Origin: Isochrysis galbana
Taxonomy: Eukaryota > Haptophyta > Isochrysidales > Isochrysidaceae
Assembly: GCA_018136815.1 (NCBI GenBank)
Contig: JADDIW010000135.1
Coordinates: forward strand, 1-25,000
Direction: 5' to 3'
DNA length: 25,000 nt
The stretch's first letter is position 1, and each line of letters starts with the position of its first letter. A model generated the notes under the pieces. The model was not told the DNA's origin. It did not search any database and was given only the letters and a program-made list of their open reading frames with translations. Shown one piece after another: positions 8,850-17,118 of the stretch. A program made the translations under genes and the position numbers.

Positions 8850-9313
8850 ACGCATGGCCTAGGTATTTCGTGACAGGATTAATATAATATAATCTTCCTA
8901 GTACCACGAGCGCTTCCTATGGGCGAAAGGGACCCCCAATCTGTCGTGAATGGGCTGCTAGGAAAAAGGAAGCGTTCCGTGAAATCACTAGCGTCTATGA
9001 GCATAGCACAGATGTCTGACAAGGAATGGTTGGACTTGAGTGGTGTGCAAAGTGACATAATGGATATATGTATTTGTGAAGAGCTCCAACGTGACTCCAA
9101 TTTCACCACAGAGCTCCAAAGATACAAACATTGGGATTGTAGTGCCGTGAGAGAAAGCATCGAGTCTGTGAAGAAAGAAGTGTTCGAAGCTGTCGCAGAC
9201 ATGGTAATGCGTACCGCAAGAGGTATACTTGCACAAGGAAATCATGTCCCACTCCAGCTGGCGTTCACGCCAACTGTACATTCACCTACATCGAGCTTTT
9301 GGTTGGAACATGT
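8850..9313 (+). repeat. Duplicated unit, copy 1 (matches 14490-14945)
   Basis: From a TATTTCGTGACAGGATTAATAT segment through to GGTTGGAACATGT at 9313, this is roughly 97% identical by eye to 14490-14945. Similarity stops abruptly after CATGT in both copies. Together with the shared 33-bp arrays upstream, it defines a repeated or mobile unit of unknown class. I see no terminal inverted repeats. Confidence 0.8.
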
Positions 9314-9467
9314 GAGGACCAATGTGGAAAACATTCAGAAAGATTTTCAGAACGCCGTCTGGGGTACCCTTCGGTGGATGTTCGGTCCAAGCATCGAGTG
9401 GGAAGTCCCCAGAATAGATACCATCAAAGCTTCAATTTCATGGTTGGTGTCGCTGCAAGATCGATAA
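8919..9467 (+). CDS. Unknown 182-residue protein within a duplicated unit
   Basis: I do not recognise this protein. The ORF runs from ATG 8919 to TAA 9467. It has a basic KRKR patch near residue 17, then a mostly helical acidic/polar middle (DKEWLDLSGVQSDIMDICI; ESIESVKKEVFEAVADMVM), and an aromatic C-terminus (WGTLRWMFGP). A second copy at 14550 keeps the frame up to codon 131 and then diverges at a breakpoint. Between copies there are only a few residue changes, and the frame has stayed open. Several of the changes alter residues, so strong purifying selection is not evident. It may be an element-encoded protein or an exon fragment carried by a repeat. A GTGAGG at 9311 could be a splice donor. 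Confidence 0.4.
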   Translation: MGERDPQSVVNGLLGKRKRSVKSLASMSIAQMSDKEWLDLSGVQSDIMDICICEELQRDSNFTTELQRYKHWDCSAVRESIESVKKEVFEAVADMVMRTARGILAQGNHVPLQLAFTPTVHSPTSSFWLEHVRTNVENIQKDFQNAVWGTLRWMFGPSIEWEVPRIDTIKASISWLVSLQDR

Positions 9468-10077
9468 AGGGCACACAAGAACGTGGGACTACATGCTCAA
9501 CTCGCGCGCGCATTTGTCCATGGTCGAACGTCGTCAGCGACGAGGCAGAGGGATGTGAGCGGATCCCAAACAAACGTTGCTGAGCATTAGTAGAGAGTGT
9601 GCGGAACGGGGCCCCCGACTTCCTGGTAGGACACGGGTCGTCATCCATTCGAATTGGAACGAGCACTACACACGAAGCAACGGGGAGGGGGGGGGGGCGT
9701 GCGAAAGTGCGAGGCAAGTCCAAATAATCCACGGAGGCACTGAATGGAGGCCACCATGCATAACTTTTGTTCTCACCTCTGAGACGTGAATAGAGTTGGT
9801 TGCCGGGTGTCATTGTTACGCGCTCATTTTGCAGCACCTGTACATGTACCTCAGCTTGTCCTGGGTGCTGCTTCGTCGGTTCAGCCGGAATTGCGTGATG
9901 ACTTCGTCCTGTTCGCATTCAACATTGTGCATTGTGCTTGTCCAGGTTGATGTTCTGCCATGTTTCGTTATTCCACTCCGTCGTCACGTCACGACATTGG
10001 CCCACGGCCGCCATGGAATTGCACGTGTAATCATACGATAGCGTGTCGGGTGTGGGTCGATTCAGTCTGAATTTGGC
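9468..10077. other. Intergenic, nothing recognised
   Basis: No convincing gene. The minus ORF 9424-9918 and short plus ORFs lack family features. A G-run occurs at about 9688-9696. Confidence 0.4.
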
Positions 10078-10510
10078 AAGCTCCAAGCAAGCTCCAACCA
10101 CCTCCAACCCCACCCAAGCTCCAACCACGCAACCCCACCCAAGCTTCAACCCTCCGACTAACCCCACCCAAGCTCCAACTCCACCCAAGCTCCGACTCCC
10201 CAAAGCTCCTCGACCAACACCTTCGCCCCAGCCACCAACCCCCACCCAAGCTCCAACTCCACCCAAGCTCCGACTCCCAAAAGCTCCTCGACCAACACCT
10301 TCGCCCCAGCTCCAACCCCACCAAACCAAGGTGTTGGTCGAAGGGAGTTGGAGCTGAGTTGGCTGGGGCGAAGGTGTTGGTCGAAGGGAGGGGTTGGAGC
10401 TTGGATGGAATTGTTGGCTGGGGCGAAGATGTTGGCTTTTGGGAGTCGGAGCTTGGGGGCTTGGGTTGGAGCTGGGGCGAAGGTGTTGGTCGAGGAGGGG
10501 CTCCGGAGGT
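10078..10510. repeat. Foldback array: tandem repeats in opposite orientations
   Basis: The left half (10078-10320) is made of CCAAGCTCCAAC-type words, with a 78-bp tandem step. The same 22-bp block lies at 10211-10232 and 10289-10310. The right half (10330-10510) is the reverse complement in character: that 22-bp block occurs inverted at 10362-10383 and 10471-10492, with a variant near 10415. CGACCAACACC (10289-10299) pairs exactly with GGTGTTGGTCG (10330-10340). The arms could form a long hairpin centred near 10320. The ORFs through it are compositional. Confidence 0.85.
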
Positions 10511-11468
10511 TGAGGTTGAGAAAAAAAAACCTTTTAATATTCTCGCCTCGCGCGCGGCACTGAGATCTATTTTCGTATCCACGCTCCTTCCCACCTCGCT
10601 CCCCACTACCCGCCTTGCGGCTCCTCCCCTTGTGCTCTACTTAGGGGCTCAGGTTGTTGGGGGGAGTTGGGTTGGATCGGGTGCACTTGTCCCCAGCGAA
10701 TGTTCTCGCCTTTCTCCTGTGTCACTGGGTGGCCTGTTCATATGTTTTTTGGTCGTTAGGGCGTCTTGTCATCCTTGAAGCTCGTTGTGTTGCGCTGTAT
10801 TTTAGCGCCTTCAGGTTGGGCTCGAGGCGGGTTGTGGGTGTGTAGGTGTGTAGGTGTAGGTAGTGCCGACAAGTCGAGGCTACTTGCGCATCCTGTCGTC
10901 TCGCTCGCCCCTCCACCGCCACCCCTAGCCCCCACACCACCCCTACCGCCTACCGCCACCCCCTCCCCTCTCCCCTCTCCCCTCTCCCCTCCTTCCTCTC
11001 CCTCTTCCCCGATTCCCCTCTCCCCTCGCCCCGCCGGCTCGCCGGCGCCAGCGCGCGCTAGCGCCCCGCCCCGTGACCCCAAATTTCGCGCTGTCTCCTT
11101 GGCTTCCCGCCCAAGTTTCGGTCAAAAATTTTTCCTCGAGCCAACCCAATTAAAAAAAAATCGCGAAAACCTGGCCGGGGCCAAGGGCCAAGGGAGAGGA
11201 CGGAAATGGGCTCGCGCCAACCTTTCGTGGCAACGTTCTCCCGCGCTTCTAAAACCAAGCATCATAGACGAATTTATGATAGGGAGGTCTGCCCAGGCCT
11301 AGGAGGGGTCCCATTTCACATCCGGAGGCCCCCTAGGGCCCTCCTAGGGCCCCTAGGGGCTCCCAATATAGCCATATGTACTAAAAACATATTGAACGTC
11401 TTCCTGGAGGACTAGGCACCTACTAGGGTTAAAGCTGGGGCGGATCGCGGCACCACGTCGAGCGCGCC
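10511..11468. other. Upstream region of the TXNDC9-like gene, with CT-rich tract
   Basis: No gene is supported. A strongly pyrimidine-rich tract runs from about 10905 to 11040. At about 11300-11362 there is a cluster of CCTAGG/CCCTAGGG palindromes, with repeated GGGCCCT and CCCCTAGGGG. An A-run lies at 11152-11160. No TATA box is clear near the ATG at 11469. Confidence 0.4.
11300..11362. repeat. Cluster of overlapping CCTAGG-centred palindromes
   Basis: Within about 60 bp are five CCTAGG/CCCTAGGG words and GCCCCTAGGGGC, which can pair in several alternative ways. It lies 110-170 bp upstream of the TXNDC9-like start codon. Whether it is a regulatory element or a repeat remnant is unknown. Confidence 0.4.
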
Positions 11469-12242
11469 ATGTCGGGGGGGTACATAAAGCAGAACCGCGG
11501 CTTTCATGGGATGTACAGCGAGGACAACTGGACGTCGCAGCAGCGGATGGAGCACACCTCGCGCATTGAGTCGCGGATGGACGCCGACGATAAGCGCGAA
11601 GCGGGCGAGGCCGACGGCTGGCTTGCAGCAGGCCGCGACGGCGACGTGCATTTCATGAAGGGTGAGCCCAATGCGGCCGCCATCAGCGGCGAGGGGACGG
11701 GTGAGAACGAGATTGAGGCATTAAGACGCAATAGGCTCGCTCAGATGAAGGCACGTGCAGAGGAGCGAAAGCGGTGGGTGGCGCGTGGGCACGGCAGCTA
11801 CGTGTCGCTCAAGGATGAAACTGAACTGCTGTCCAAGCTGCCACACCACGAGCGCGCAGTCGTCCTCTTCAGTAGCCGGAATTTCACCAACCATCTCGCG
11901 GAGCTCATGCACACTCACATGCGCGCACTCGCGGCCGTCCACTTTGAGACGTTCTTTGCGCACCTGGACTCCGACAACTCGCCCATGATCAAGGCCATGA
12001 TTGAGATTGGCGATACTCCAGTGCTGCTCCTGTGCCAGGCTGGCAAGGTGACTGGACAGCTCGCCGGTATCGACCGCTCGTATACAGCGGAGGGCATCGC
12101 ATACGAACTTGGCTTGCAAGGCCTTGTCAACTTTGATGACGGGATACAGTACGGCAAAGTTGCCGGGGGCTGCACCACACATACTGCTCAACGCGCGGCT
12201 GCTCAGGCTAGCGACAACTCGTCGGATGATGATGATGACTAG
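11469..12242 (+). CDS. TXNDC9/PLP3-like protein (phosducin-like thioredoxin fold)
   Basis: Single-exon gene, 257 codons, ATG in context gcgccATGT. Residues 80-105 form the family's charged helix (EIEALRRNRLAQMKARAEER), followed by the signature KRWVARGHGSY at 101-111. A thioredoxin-like fold spans about 112-222, with the conserved proline of the family in GDTPVLLL (184) and a C-terminal GLVNFDDG. The protein ends in SSDDDDD. There is no CxxC motif: the equivalent region reads SSRNFTNH, so it is not a redox enzyme. In animals and yeast TXNDC9/PLP3 binds the CCT chaperonin and affects folding of tubulin and actin; that role is inferred here from family. The N-terminal 75 residues are poorly conserved and include a GFHGMYSEDNW segment. 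The neighbouring genes give no functional clue. Confidence 0.88.
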   Translation: MSGGYIKQNRGFHGMYSEDNWTSQQRMEHTSRIESRMDADDKREAGEADGWLAAGRDGDVHFMKGEPNAAAISGEGTGENEIEALRRNRLAQMKARAEERKRWVARGHGSYVSLKDETELLSKLPHHERAVVLFSSRNFTNHLAELMHTHMRALAAVHFETFFAHLDSDNSPMIKAMIEIGDTPVLLLCQAGKVTGQLAGIDRSYTAEGIAYELGLQGLVNFDDGIQYGKVAGGCTTHTAQRAAAQASDNSSDDDDD

Positions 12243-12772
12243 GAGCCCACTGCATGCCGAAAGAGTGACAGATCAAAGGAGCGCACTGCAGAAGTGCGCT
12301 TGACATTACAACATTGTGGGTGGATGCTGTCTCACAGAATGTTATGGAAACATTGAGGGCCTCCGAGTAGGCAAATGGCCATCGACACCCTAGGGGAATG
12401 ATGGCGAGCATTAGCAACTGTTTAGTTTGGGCCGCGTTGCTTCTGCCTCTAACCACCTTGGCTCAATCTCATTATTGTTCGCTCCTGTAACTCTTGGAAG
12501 GATCTTTCTTAGCTCTTTCTAGCTTTCTATCTCTTCTCTTGTCCCTTGTGACCTATCTATGGTGATTTGCTGCTTGCACGAGTCACTGCAAGCTGAGCTA
12601 TGATAAAGTTGTTGATAGATGCCGACGCCGGGCGGGCGGGGGCCCGAATCTTTGACCCGCGAGCGCTGTGCCTACGTCGCTCATGCCCAGCCCATGATTC
12701 TCATAATGGACAATGGGAGCAAATGAAATAAAAACTTTTGAAATTCTTGCCGGCCCCACGCCCACGCCCACG
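12243..12772. other. 3' flank of the TXNDC9-like gene, nothing else recognised
   Basis: Downstream untranslated and intergenic sequence. A pyrimidine-rich stretch lies at 12495-12545. A short CCCACGCCCACG repeat precedes repeat B at 12760-12772. Confidence 0.4.
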
Positions 12773-12950
12773 CCTGTTTTCAAGATAAGTCGGGACCGAG
12801 CGCCGCCCGCCTGGTTCCGGTTGGCACAGGAAAATGGTTAAGAATTAGATCGCCGGGGGGGGGGGGGGGGGGGCATGCCACCGGACCATATCTAAGCCCT
12901 TTCTTTATCCCTACCCCCGAGTACAAAGTGCATGCATGGGGGGGGGGGGG
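12773..12950 (+). repeat. Dispersed repeat family B, copy 2
   Basis: Same order as 2483-2632: CCTGTTTTCAAGATAAGTCGG, CCGCCC, a run of 19 G (12855-12873), GCCACCGGACCATATCTAAGCCC, a C-rich end, then GTGCATGCATG and a second G-run (about 12939-12950). The long G-runs differ in length from copy 1, as expected for slippage. Confidence 0.75.
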
Positions 12951-12999
12951 GAGGGGGGGCCTACACGCTACACGGATAGGCCCAGGCCAGGATATCTCA

Positions 13000-13072
13000 C
13001 ATATTTTTTTGGATATTTGGGTGCATTTCCGGGAAAAACATATCTCTGGATATTTGAGGGATATTTGGGTCG
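13000..13072 (-). repeat. Family C repeat (ATATCC-rich), copy 2
   Basis: Multiple GGATATTTGGG/GGATATTTGAGG words lie within 70 bp, in the opposite orientation to the 4911 copy. The CTAGGGGT end motif is not seen here, so this is a fragment. Confidence 0.45.
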
Positions 13073-13861
13073 CCGCGAGGCCGGCCGGCGCCGGCGCCTG
13101 TGTCCTGTGTATCGCACGCGAAAACAAAACTCCTGAGGGTGGGGACACTACGGTAGTAAGTAATGAAGCTTTCGAAACGACGAGACGAGCGAGATACGAC
13201 CTCGTGAGAAGCGGCCAGATAAAACCAGGTTTCAGGTTCACAAAGGTGACCCGACAAGTACTTAGTAATTGAGAGCACTTTTACTGTAATAATAATAATA
13301 TTTCTTCCTCCTTCCTCCTAGCCTTTGCCTGGCTCCCCACTTCCGTCGCCTGCGAGACCGCTGCGGGCAGCGAGCGCGCCACGCGCCACCAACCCCAACC
13401 AACCCAACGCTGCGATGCAACGAAGTGAGCTCTGCCGCTGCCCATGCCCATGCCACCGCCTGCCCGTCCCAAGCTCTGCTCGTCATCCCTCGGCCAAGAC
13501 GGCAGTGCTCCGCGCCCCGCGCCTCGCCGCGCGTGACCGCTGACTGTGATGTGCAACAGCTCTCTAGCTTGCCTTGTTTTGCTCACATCAACGATGTCAT
13601 ACCATCTGCTCAAGAGAGAACTACAAGATTTTGTTGTCGCCTGCAATGGGTTTCAGATCGACCATCAAGACATTCACGCTTTTACTGAGAGGGTGCAACC
13701 TCAGGTTTGGTTGTTTTTTTCGCAAGTGCCCCCCATGTGGACGGTATAAGTTCTACTTGAAGTACCCCCTTATTAAAGTACAAACGTGCAGGTTTCAGAG
13801 CAGCACCACTTTTGATGACACCCCCGCGGTGAAGTCAGTTTTTTTGTACCGGTATGTGATC
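13073..13861. other. Intergenic, nothing recognised
   Basis: No gene is supported. There is a short AAT microsatellite at about 13286-13300. Overlapping short ORFs on both strands have no family features. Confidence 0.4.
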
Positions 13862-13980
13862 AGCGCCCAATCACCATCCACCATCCAGCATGGAAACGCG
13901 TACAATCACAAAGGCGAGAAGCGCTCAATCACCATCACCCACAGCATAGAAAAGCATTCAATCACCATCCAGCCTACACG
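13862..13980 (+). repeat. ~33-bp repeat units, second locus
   Basis: Four degenerate units with CAATCACCATC cores match the array at 8567-8772, including the flank GGCGAGAAGCGCTCAATCAC. A further single unit with the same flank lies at 14436-14465, beyond the minisatellites. The minisatellites therefore sit inside the repeated unit. Confidence 0.75.
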
Positions 13981-14033
13981 AGGAAGGCTCCCGCCGGTGC
14001 GCGGACGCGCTGTTCATGACGATGTTGCTCGTG

Positions 14034-14318
14034 CTCTGAAGGGAGAGGAGGGCTCTGAAGGGAGAGGAGGGCTCTGAAGGGAGAGGAGGGCTCTGAAGGG
14101 AGAGGAGGGCTCTGAAGGGAGAGGAGGGCTCTGAAGGGAGAGGAGGGCTCTGAAGGGAGAGGAGGGCTCTGAAGGGAGAGGAGGGCTCTGAAGGGAGAGG
14201 AGGGCTCTGAAGGGAGAGGAGGGCTCTGAAGGGAGAGGAGGGCTCTGAAGGGAGAGGAGGGCTCTGAAGGGAGAGGAGGGCTCTGAAGGGAGAGGAGGGC
14301 TCTGAAGGGAGAGGAGGG
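14034..14318 (+). repeat. Minisatellite: 15 exact copies of a 19-bp unit
   Basis: The unit CTCTGAAGGGAGAGGAGGG occurs 15 times head to tail without visible change over 285 bp. The period is not a multiple of three, and no stop arises on the minus strand. This creates long artificial minus-strand ORFs with a 19-residue Pro/Ser/Leu repeat, which I do not regard as genes. Identical copies indicate recent expansion. Copy 1 of the larger unit lacks it. Confidence 0.97.
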
Positions 14319-14352
14319 CTGGTAGGCAATGCAGGGCGGCAGGGGGGCGGAG

Positions 14353-14440
14353 AACTGCTCAACTGCAAGGGAATTGCTCAACTGCAAGGGAATTGCTCAA
14401 CTGCAAGGGAACTGCTCAACTGAAGGGAACTGCTCAAAGG
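14353..14440 (+). repeat. Second minisatellite, also 19-bp period
   Basis: Units of AAYTGCTCAACTGCAAGGG start at 14353, 14372, 14391 and 14410, the last with a 1-base deletion. A partial unit at 14428 leads into the GGCGAGAAGCGCTC flank. It has the same period as the neighbouring array but a different sequence. Confidence 0.9.
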
Positions 14441-14489
14441 CGAGAAGCGCTCAATCACCGTCACCCATGGCCAAAGCCTGTCGGCCTAA

Positions 14490-14945
14490 GTATTTCGTGA
14501 CAGGATTAATATTTAAATCTAATCTTCACATTACCACTGAGCGCTTCCTATGGGCGAAAGGGATCCCCAATCTGTCGTGAATGGGCTGCTAGGAAAAAGG
14601 AAGCGTTCCGTGGAATCACTAGCGTCGATGAGCATAGCACAGATGTCTGACAAGGAATGGTTGGACTTGAGTGATATGCAAAGTCGCATAATGGATATAT
14701 GTATTTGTGAAGAGCTCCAACGTGACTCCAATTTCACCACAGGGCTCCAAAGATACAAACATTGGGATTGTAGTGCCGTGAGAGAAAGCATCGAGTCTGT
14801 GAAGAAAGAAGTGTTCGAAGCTGTCGCAGACATGGTAATGCGTACCGCAAGAGGTATACTTGCACAAGGTAATGATGTCCCACTCCAGCTGGCGTTCACG
14901 CCAACTGTACATTCACCTACATCGAGCTTTTGGTTGGAACATGTC
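14490..14945 (+). pseudogene. Duplicated unit, copy 2, with broken copy of the unknown ORF
   Basis: The reading frame from ATG 14550 matches the 182-residue protein at 8919 for 131 codons. Differences are few (e.g. SGVQSD versus SDMQSR, GNHV versus GNDV). Right after CATGT (14941-14945) the sequence becomes unrelated, and the ORF ends at 15017 with a different tail. This is a truncated copy, joined to a minus-strand ORF fragment at 14940-15381. Copy 1 or copy 2 could be the derived one. Confidence 0.65.
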
Positions 14946-15381
14946 TCTGAACCCACAATGCATCCACACTGCCGCCGTGCGCAAACGATGGATCGAACGC
15001 ACGCAATAAGCTTGTAATGCGGTGTTGCTCCTGACAATGAAATGGGCTGACACAATGGTCAGTGAGCCGATCCTCCAAATAATCAAACGCTCCCTTCACG
15101 TGCCTCATCATTGTCGCCCATTCAGGTAGGCTACATGGATCCACTGCACTTCTCATCTCGTTTTCATCGTCGACCTGTAACGTCGACCCGTTGTCGTATG
15201 TGATGGTCCAAGAGCTACCGCGTGCCGCAGAAACCTTCCCAGCAAACCATTGATGGTGGGGCGCCCCGTAGTACTCTGTCGTGCACGTGCCCACGGTGAG
15301 CGGGTGCTTTGCCCTTAAGAGAGCTGCAACATTGGGGAAGTCTGATGCGACAGTGCCCAGCCTGCGGCCACGCGCGCGCAA
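14940..15381 (-). pseudogene. Fragment of an unknown protein with a Tudor-like patch, possibly transposase-derived
   Basis: The minus ORF from ATG 15381 reads about 147 residues until it runs into the duplicated unit near 14945, where it ends as a chimera. WFAGKVSAARGSSWTITYDNG (residues about 45-65) looks like a Tudor/chromo-type beta-barrel strand pair. The later stretch AFDYLEDRLTDHC followed by LLRAFDPSFAHGG has the feel of hAT-type transposase C-terminal regions (paired helices, then a FDP word). That second resemblance is weak and from memory of the family pattern only. The 3' end is lost at the breakpoint, so the fragment is probably not functional. Confidence 0.35.
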
Positions 15382-15454
15382 TCCCTTTCGCGCGCATTCA
15401 CGTAACCACTTTCGCGCGCTAAATAGTGGTTACAATGGTTTTATTTTTTCGTTC

Positions 15455-15562
15455 AGCCCATCCGGCCCCCCAAATATCCGCCAAATATCCATGGATATCC
15501 ATTCGGCCAAAAGCGGCCTAAATATCCGGGAGATATATCCGGATATGTCTGCCAACCCCTAG
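15455..15562 (-). repeat. Family C repeat (ATATCC-rich), copy 3
   Basis: CCAAATATCCGCC, CATGGATATCC and ATATATCCGGATATG words are dense here. The block ends in GCCAACCCCTAG (15551-15562), the reverse complement, with one mismatch, of the CTAGGGGTAGGC that opens the copy at 4911. This supports a family with 12-bp terminal inverted repeats. Confidence 0.5.
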
Positions 15563-15616
15563 TTGAGAGGTCAACATGTTGAGAGGTCAACTTGTTGAGA
15601 TGTGAACTTGTTCAGG
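15562..15616 (+). repeat. Short tandem repeat, 16-bp unit
   Basis: GTTGAGAGGTCAACAT starts at 15562, with further units at 15578, 15594 and a partial one at 15610, increasingly diverged. It abuts the end of family C copy 3. Confidence 0.8.
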
Positions 15617-15726
15617 TTGTCTGTCAACGTGGTGTATCTGGTTGTAGTGCCTGTTTGGTGACCTGCAGCCCCCTGAGTACCCCAAGCCCCGAGTCTCCCG
15701 AGTCATCCTTTCGAGTCTACGAGTCC

Positions 15727-16684
15727 CTACGAGTCCCAATCAAGCGGTATCTGCTCGCCGCGCCCTTCCCTACGTCCTCCGTCCCTCCGATTTGCGTTCC
15801 GTGCCACTTCCCCGTCCATTTCACATGCCCGTCGTTTGCCCTCCCCGTTCCCCCGATGAGCCCGTCCCGGGCTCCCCGGGTGAGCCGTGCGCCGCGCTAG
15901 CCGCCGGTGCGCCTCCGCGGCTCGTTTCCGAAGAGGAAACGAGCCTCGCTCCGACAGCTCCACGCACCCTTGCCACGCACGAAGCTGGAATGTGAAGGCC
16001 ATCGCGCGGCGCTCCTTGTCGGGAATCGCGTGCCTGTTGAGCTGCGCGCGAAGGGCGTCGCATGCGGCACTTGACGGCATGCTTCCAGCACTGCCTGCCT
16101 ACATGTGAAACACAGCCAAACTTAGAAAAAAAACAGCAAAAACAGTATGTTTTTTGCCGTCGAAAAAAAACAGTGTAAAAAACAGATGTGCGGGGTAGGG
16201 GGGCCGCCCGAAATAAAACAGCGAAAAACATATGTTTTGGGCCTCCGAAAAAAAACACTGTTCCTGTGTTTCACATGTAGGACTGCCTGCTTCAATAATT
16301 GACTTCCACGCTTCTTGCAGCGATTCGTAGGTCACTGCCTCCTCGTTTTCGATCAGAGCGGCCGTGAGCGACGCTGCGACGGCTGCGGCGGCCTGCTGCT
16401 GCTTCTCACGCTTGTCCATATCGATGAGTGCGCGCGCAGCGGGGTCGGCCTTCAGCTCTTTCAAAATTTTGTACGTGCAGTACTCGCTCGCCTCGGAGAG
16501 CGTTGACTGCTGCAGGGCGCAGGGCCTGCCTTACCGAGCTGAATCGTCCCGTGAGCACGGATATGGATATGGCGGCCTCCCGCGATGCTTGCTCCTTCTT
16601 GCTTGGTGGTGCGTACGTGTCTGTGGCTGTGTGGTCGGGTGTGGTCGCCTCTTGAGCTGCCTCCAAGGGCGGAGCTTCCGACAT
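15727..16684 (-). CDS. Unknown helical protein, split gene interrupted by an introner-like element
   Basis: I do not recognise the family. Proposed exon 1 is 16684-16535: 50 codons from an ATG, ending phase 0 before GTAAGG. Exon 2 starts at 16509 after CTGCAG and reads a coherent helical stretch (YKILKELKADPAARALIDMD, then REKQQQAAAAVAA, then YESLQEAWKSIIEAGS). A 184-bp element with inverted ends (16098-16281) follows. On its far side the same frame continues as AGSMPSSAACDALRAQLNRH and reaches TAG at 15727. Removing the element plus one target duplicate keeps the frame. The tail after about 15965 is Arg/Gly-rich and may be non-coding: an AAG|GTGCGT donor lies near 15970, so the true 3' end may be elsewhere. 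The two intron calls and the 3' end are inferred. Confidence 0.45.
15919..15945. repeat. Perfect 11-bp stem, 5-nt loop hairpin
   Basis: GGCTCGTTTCC pairs exactly with GGAAACGAGCC across the loop GAAGA. It lies in the possible 3' part of the minus-strand gene. It could be structural in the RNA or a small repeat; a prokaryote-type terminator is not expected in this DNA. Confidence 0.7.
16098..16281. mobile_element. 184-bp introner-like element with 18-bp TIRs and 8-bp TSD
   Basis: The ends CCTACATGTGAAACACAG (16098-16115) and its exact complement (16264-16281) are perfect 18-bp terminal inverted repeats. They are flanked by the direct repeat ACTGCCTG at 16090-16097 and 16282-16289. It sits inside the minus-strand reading frame. 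A GC-AG splice using the AG of each target copy (16286 to 16095, 192 nt) would remove the element and one duplicate exactly. A GT-AG splice (16283 to 16095, 189 nt) would keep frame with one extra residue. Read unspliced, the inner TIR supplies an in-frame TAG. The interior has A/T-runs and no ORF of its own, so it is non-autonomous. An 8-bp TSD fits hAT-like elements and some introners. Confidence 0.85.
16510..16534 (-). other. Putative 25-nt mini-intron
   Basis: On the minus strand, GTAAGGCAGG at the start and CCTGCAG at the end bound 25 nt that separate two phase-compatible reading frames (a 28-nt version using the next CAG is equally phase-compatible). Without removal the frame switches to an unlike sequence. 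It is extremely short compared with the 251-nt intron at 338-588, so a frameshift or assembly error is the main alternative. Confidence 0.35.
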
Positions 16685-16735
16685 GTCTTGACAGATGAAG
16701 GCGGGAAACTCTGCCCTTTGCCCTTTGTCTTTTCA

Positions 16736-16758
16736 ATATATATACGATATAACTCAAT
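16736..16758 (-). promoter_or_regulatory. TATA-like AT-rich box upstream of the 16684 start
   Basis: The minus strand reads TTATATCGTATATATATTG about 55-75 bp before the ATG at 16684, in otherwise mixed-GC DNA. The position suits a core promoter, but the transcription start is unknown. Confidence 0.35.
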
Positions 16759-16859
16759 ATCAATACAGTATACACGAGGGCTCTCCGCTGGAATCGCGTT
16801 CGGGCGACAAGCTCAAGCTCGAGGCATTCACTTAAACAGCACGATTTGTACAATATCGC

Positions 16860-17024
16860 GGGGTTTGCACAACGTGCCGAGATGAAGCGGAGCGGAGGGG
16901 ACGGGAGGGCGATCTCGCCCTCGCCAAGGGGGGAGGGGCTGAGAGTCCCGGAGGGGCGGGGAAGAGAGCGGAACGCCAGACTTTACCAATGTCAGATTTT
17001 TGGCAACGAGGGGTACTCCTCGAA
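16860..17024. other. Intergenic, nothing recognised
   Basis: GC-rich with G-runs. A short plus ORF (16846-17112) runs into a family A fragment and has no family features. Confidence 0.35.
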
Positions 17025-17118
17025 TTCCCTCAAATTCCGAAAAAAATCCTCAAATTCCCTCAATTCTGAGATGGTCATTATTTTTTCATCCCTAATAAAA
17101 AACACTCTTTGACCGCCC
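17025..17118 (-). mobile_element. Family A element fragment (one end, inverted)
   Basis: It ends in GACCGCCC at 17111-17118 followed by TA. Reading leftwards on the minus strand it gives the left-end order of the 19778 element: a T-run, an ATGACCATCTCAGAATTGAGG block and GAGGATTTTTTT. Only about 95 bp remain. Confidence 0.75.

Noticed and set aside
13958-14387. Two long minus-strand ORFs with a 19-residue Pro/Ser/Leu repeat
   Set aside because: They are the 19-bp minisatellite read in different frames; the repeat has no stop in those frames, so the ORFs are automatic.
15919-15945. Bacterial-type terminator
   Set aside because: The hairpin is perfect but has no T-run, and the context is eukaryotic.
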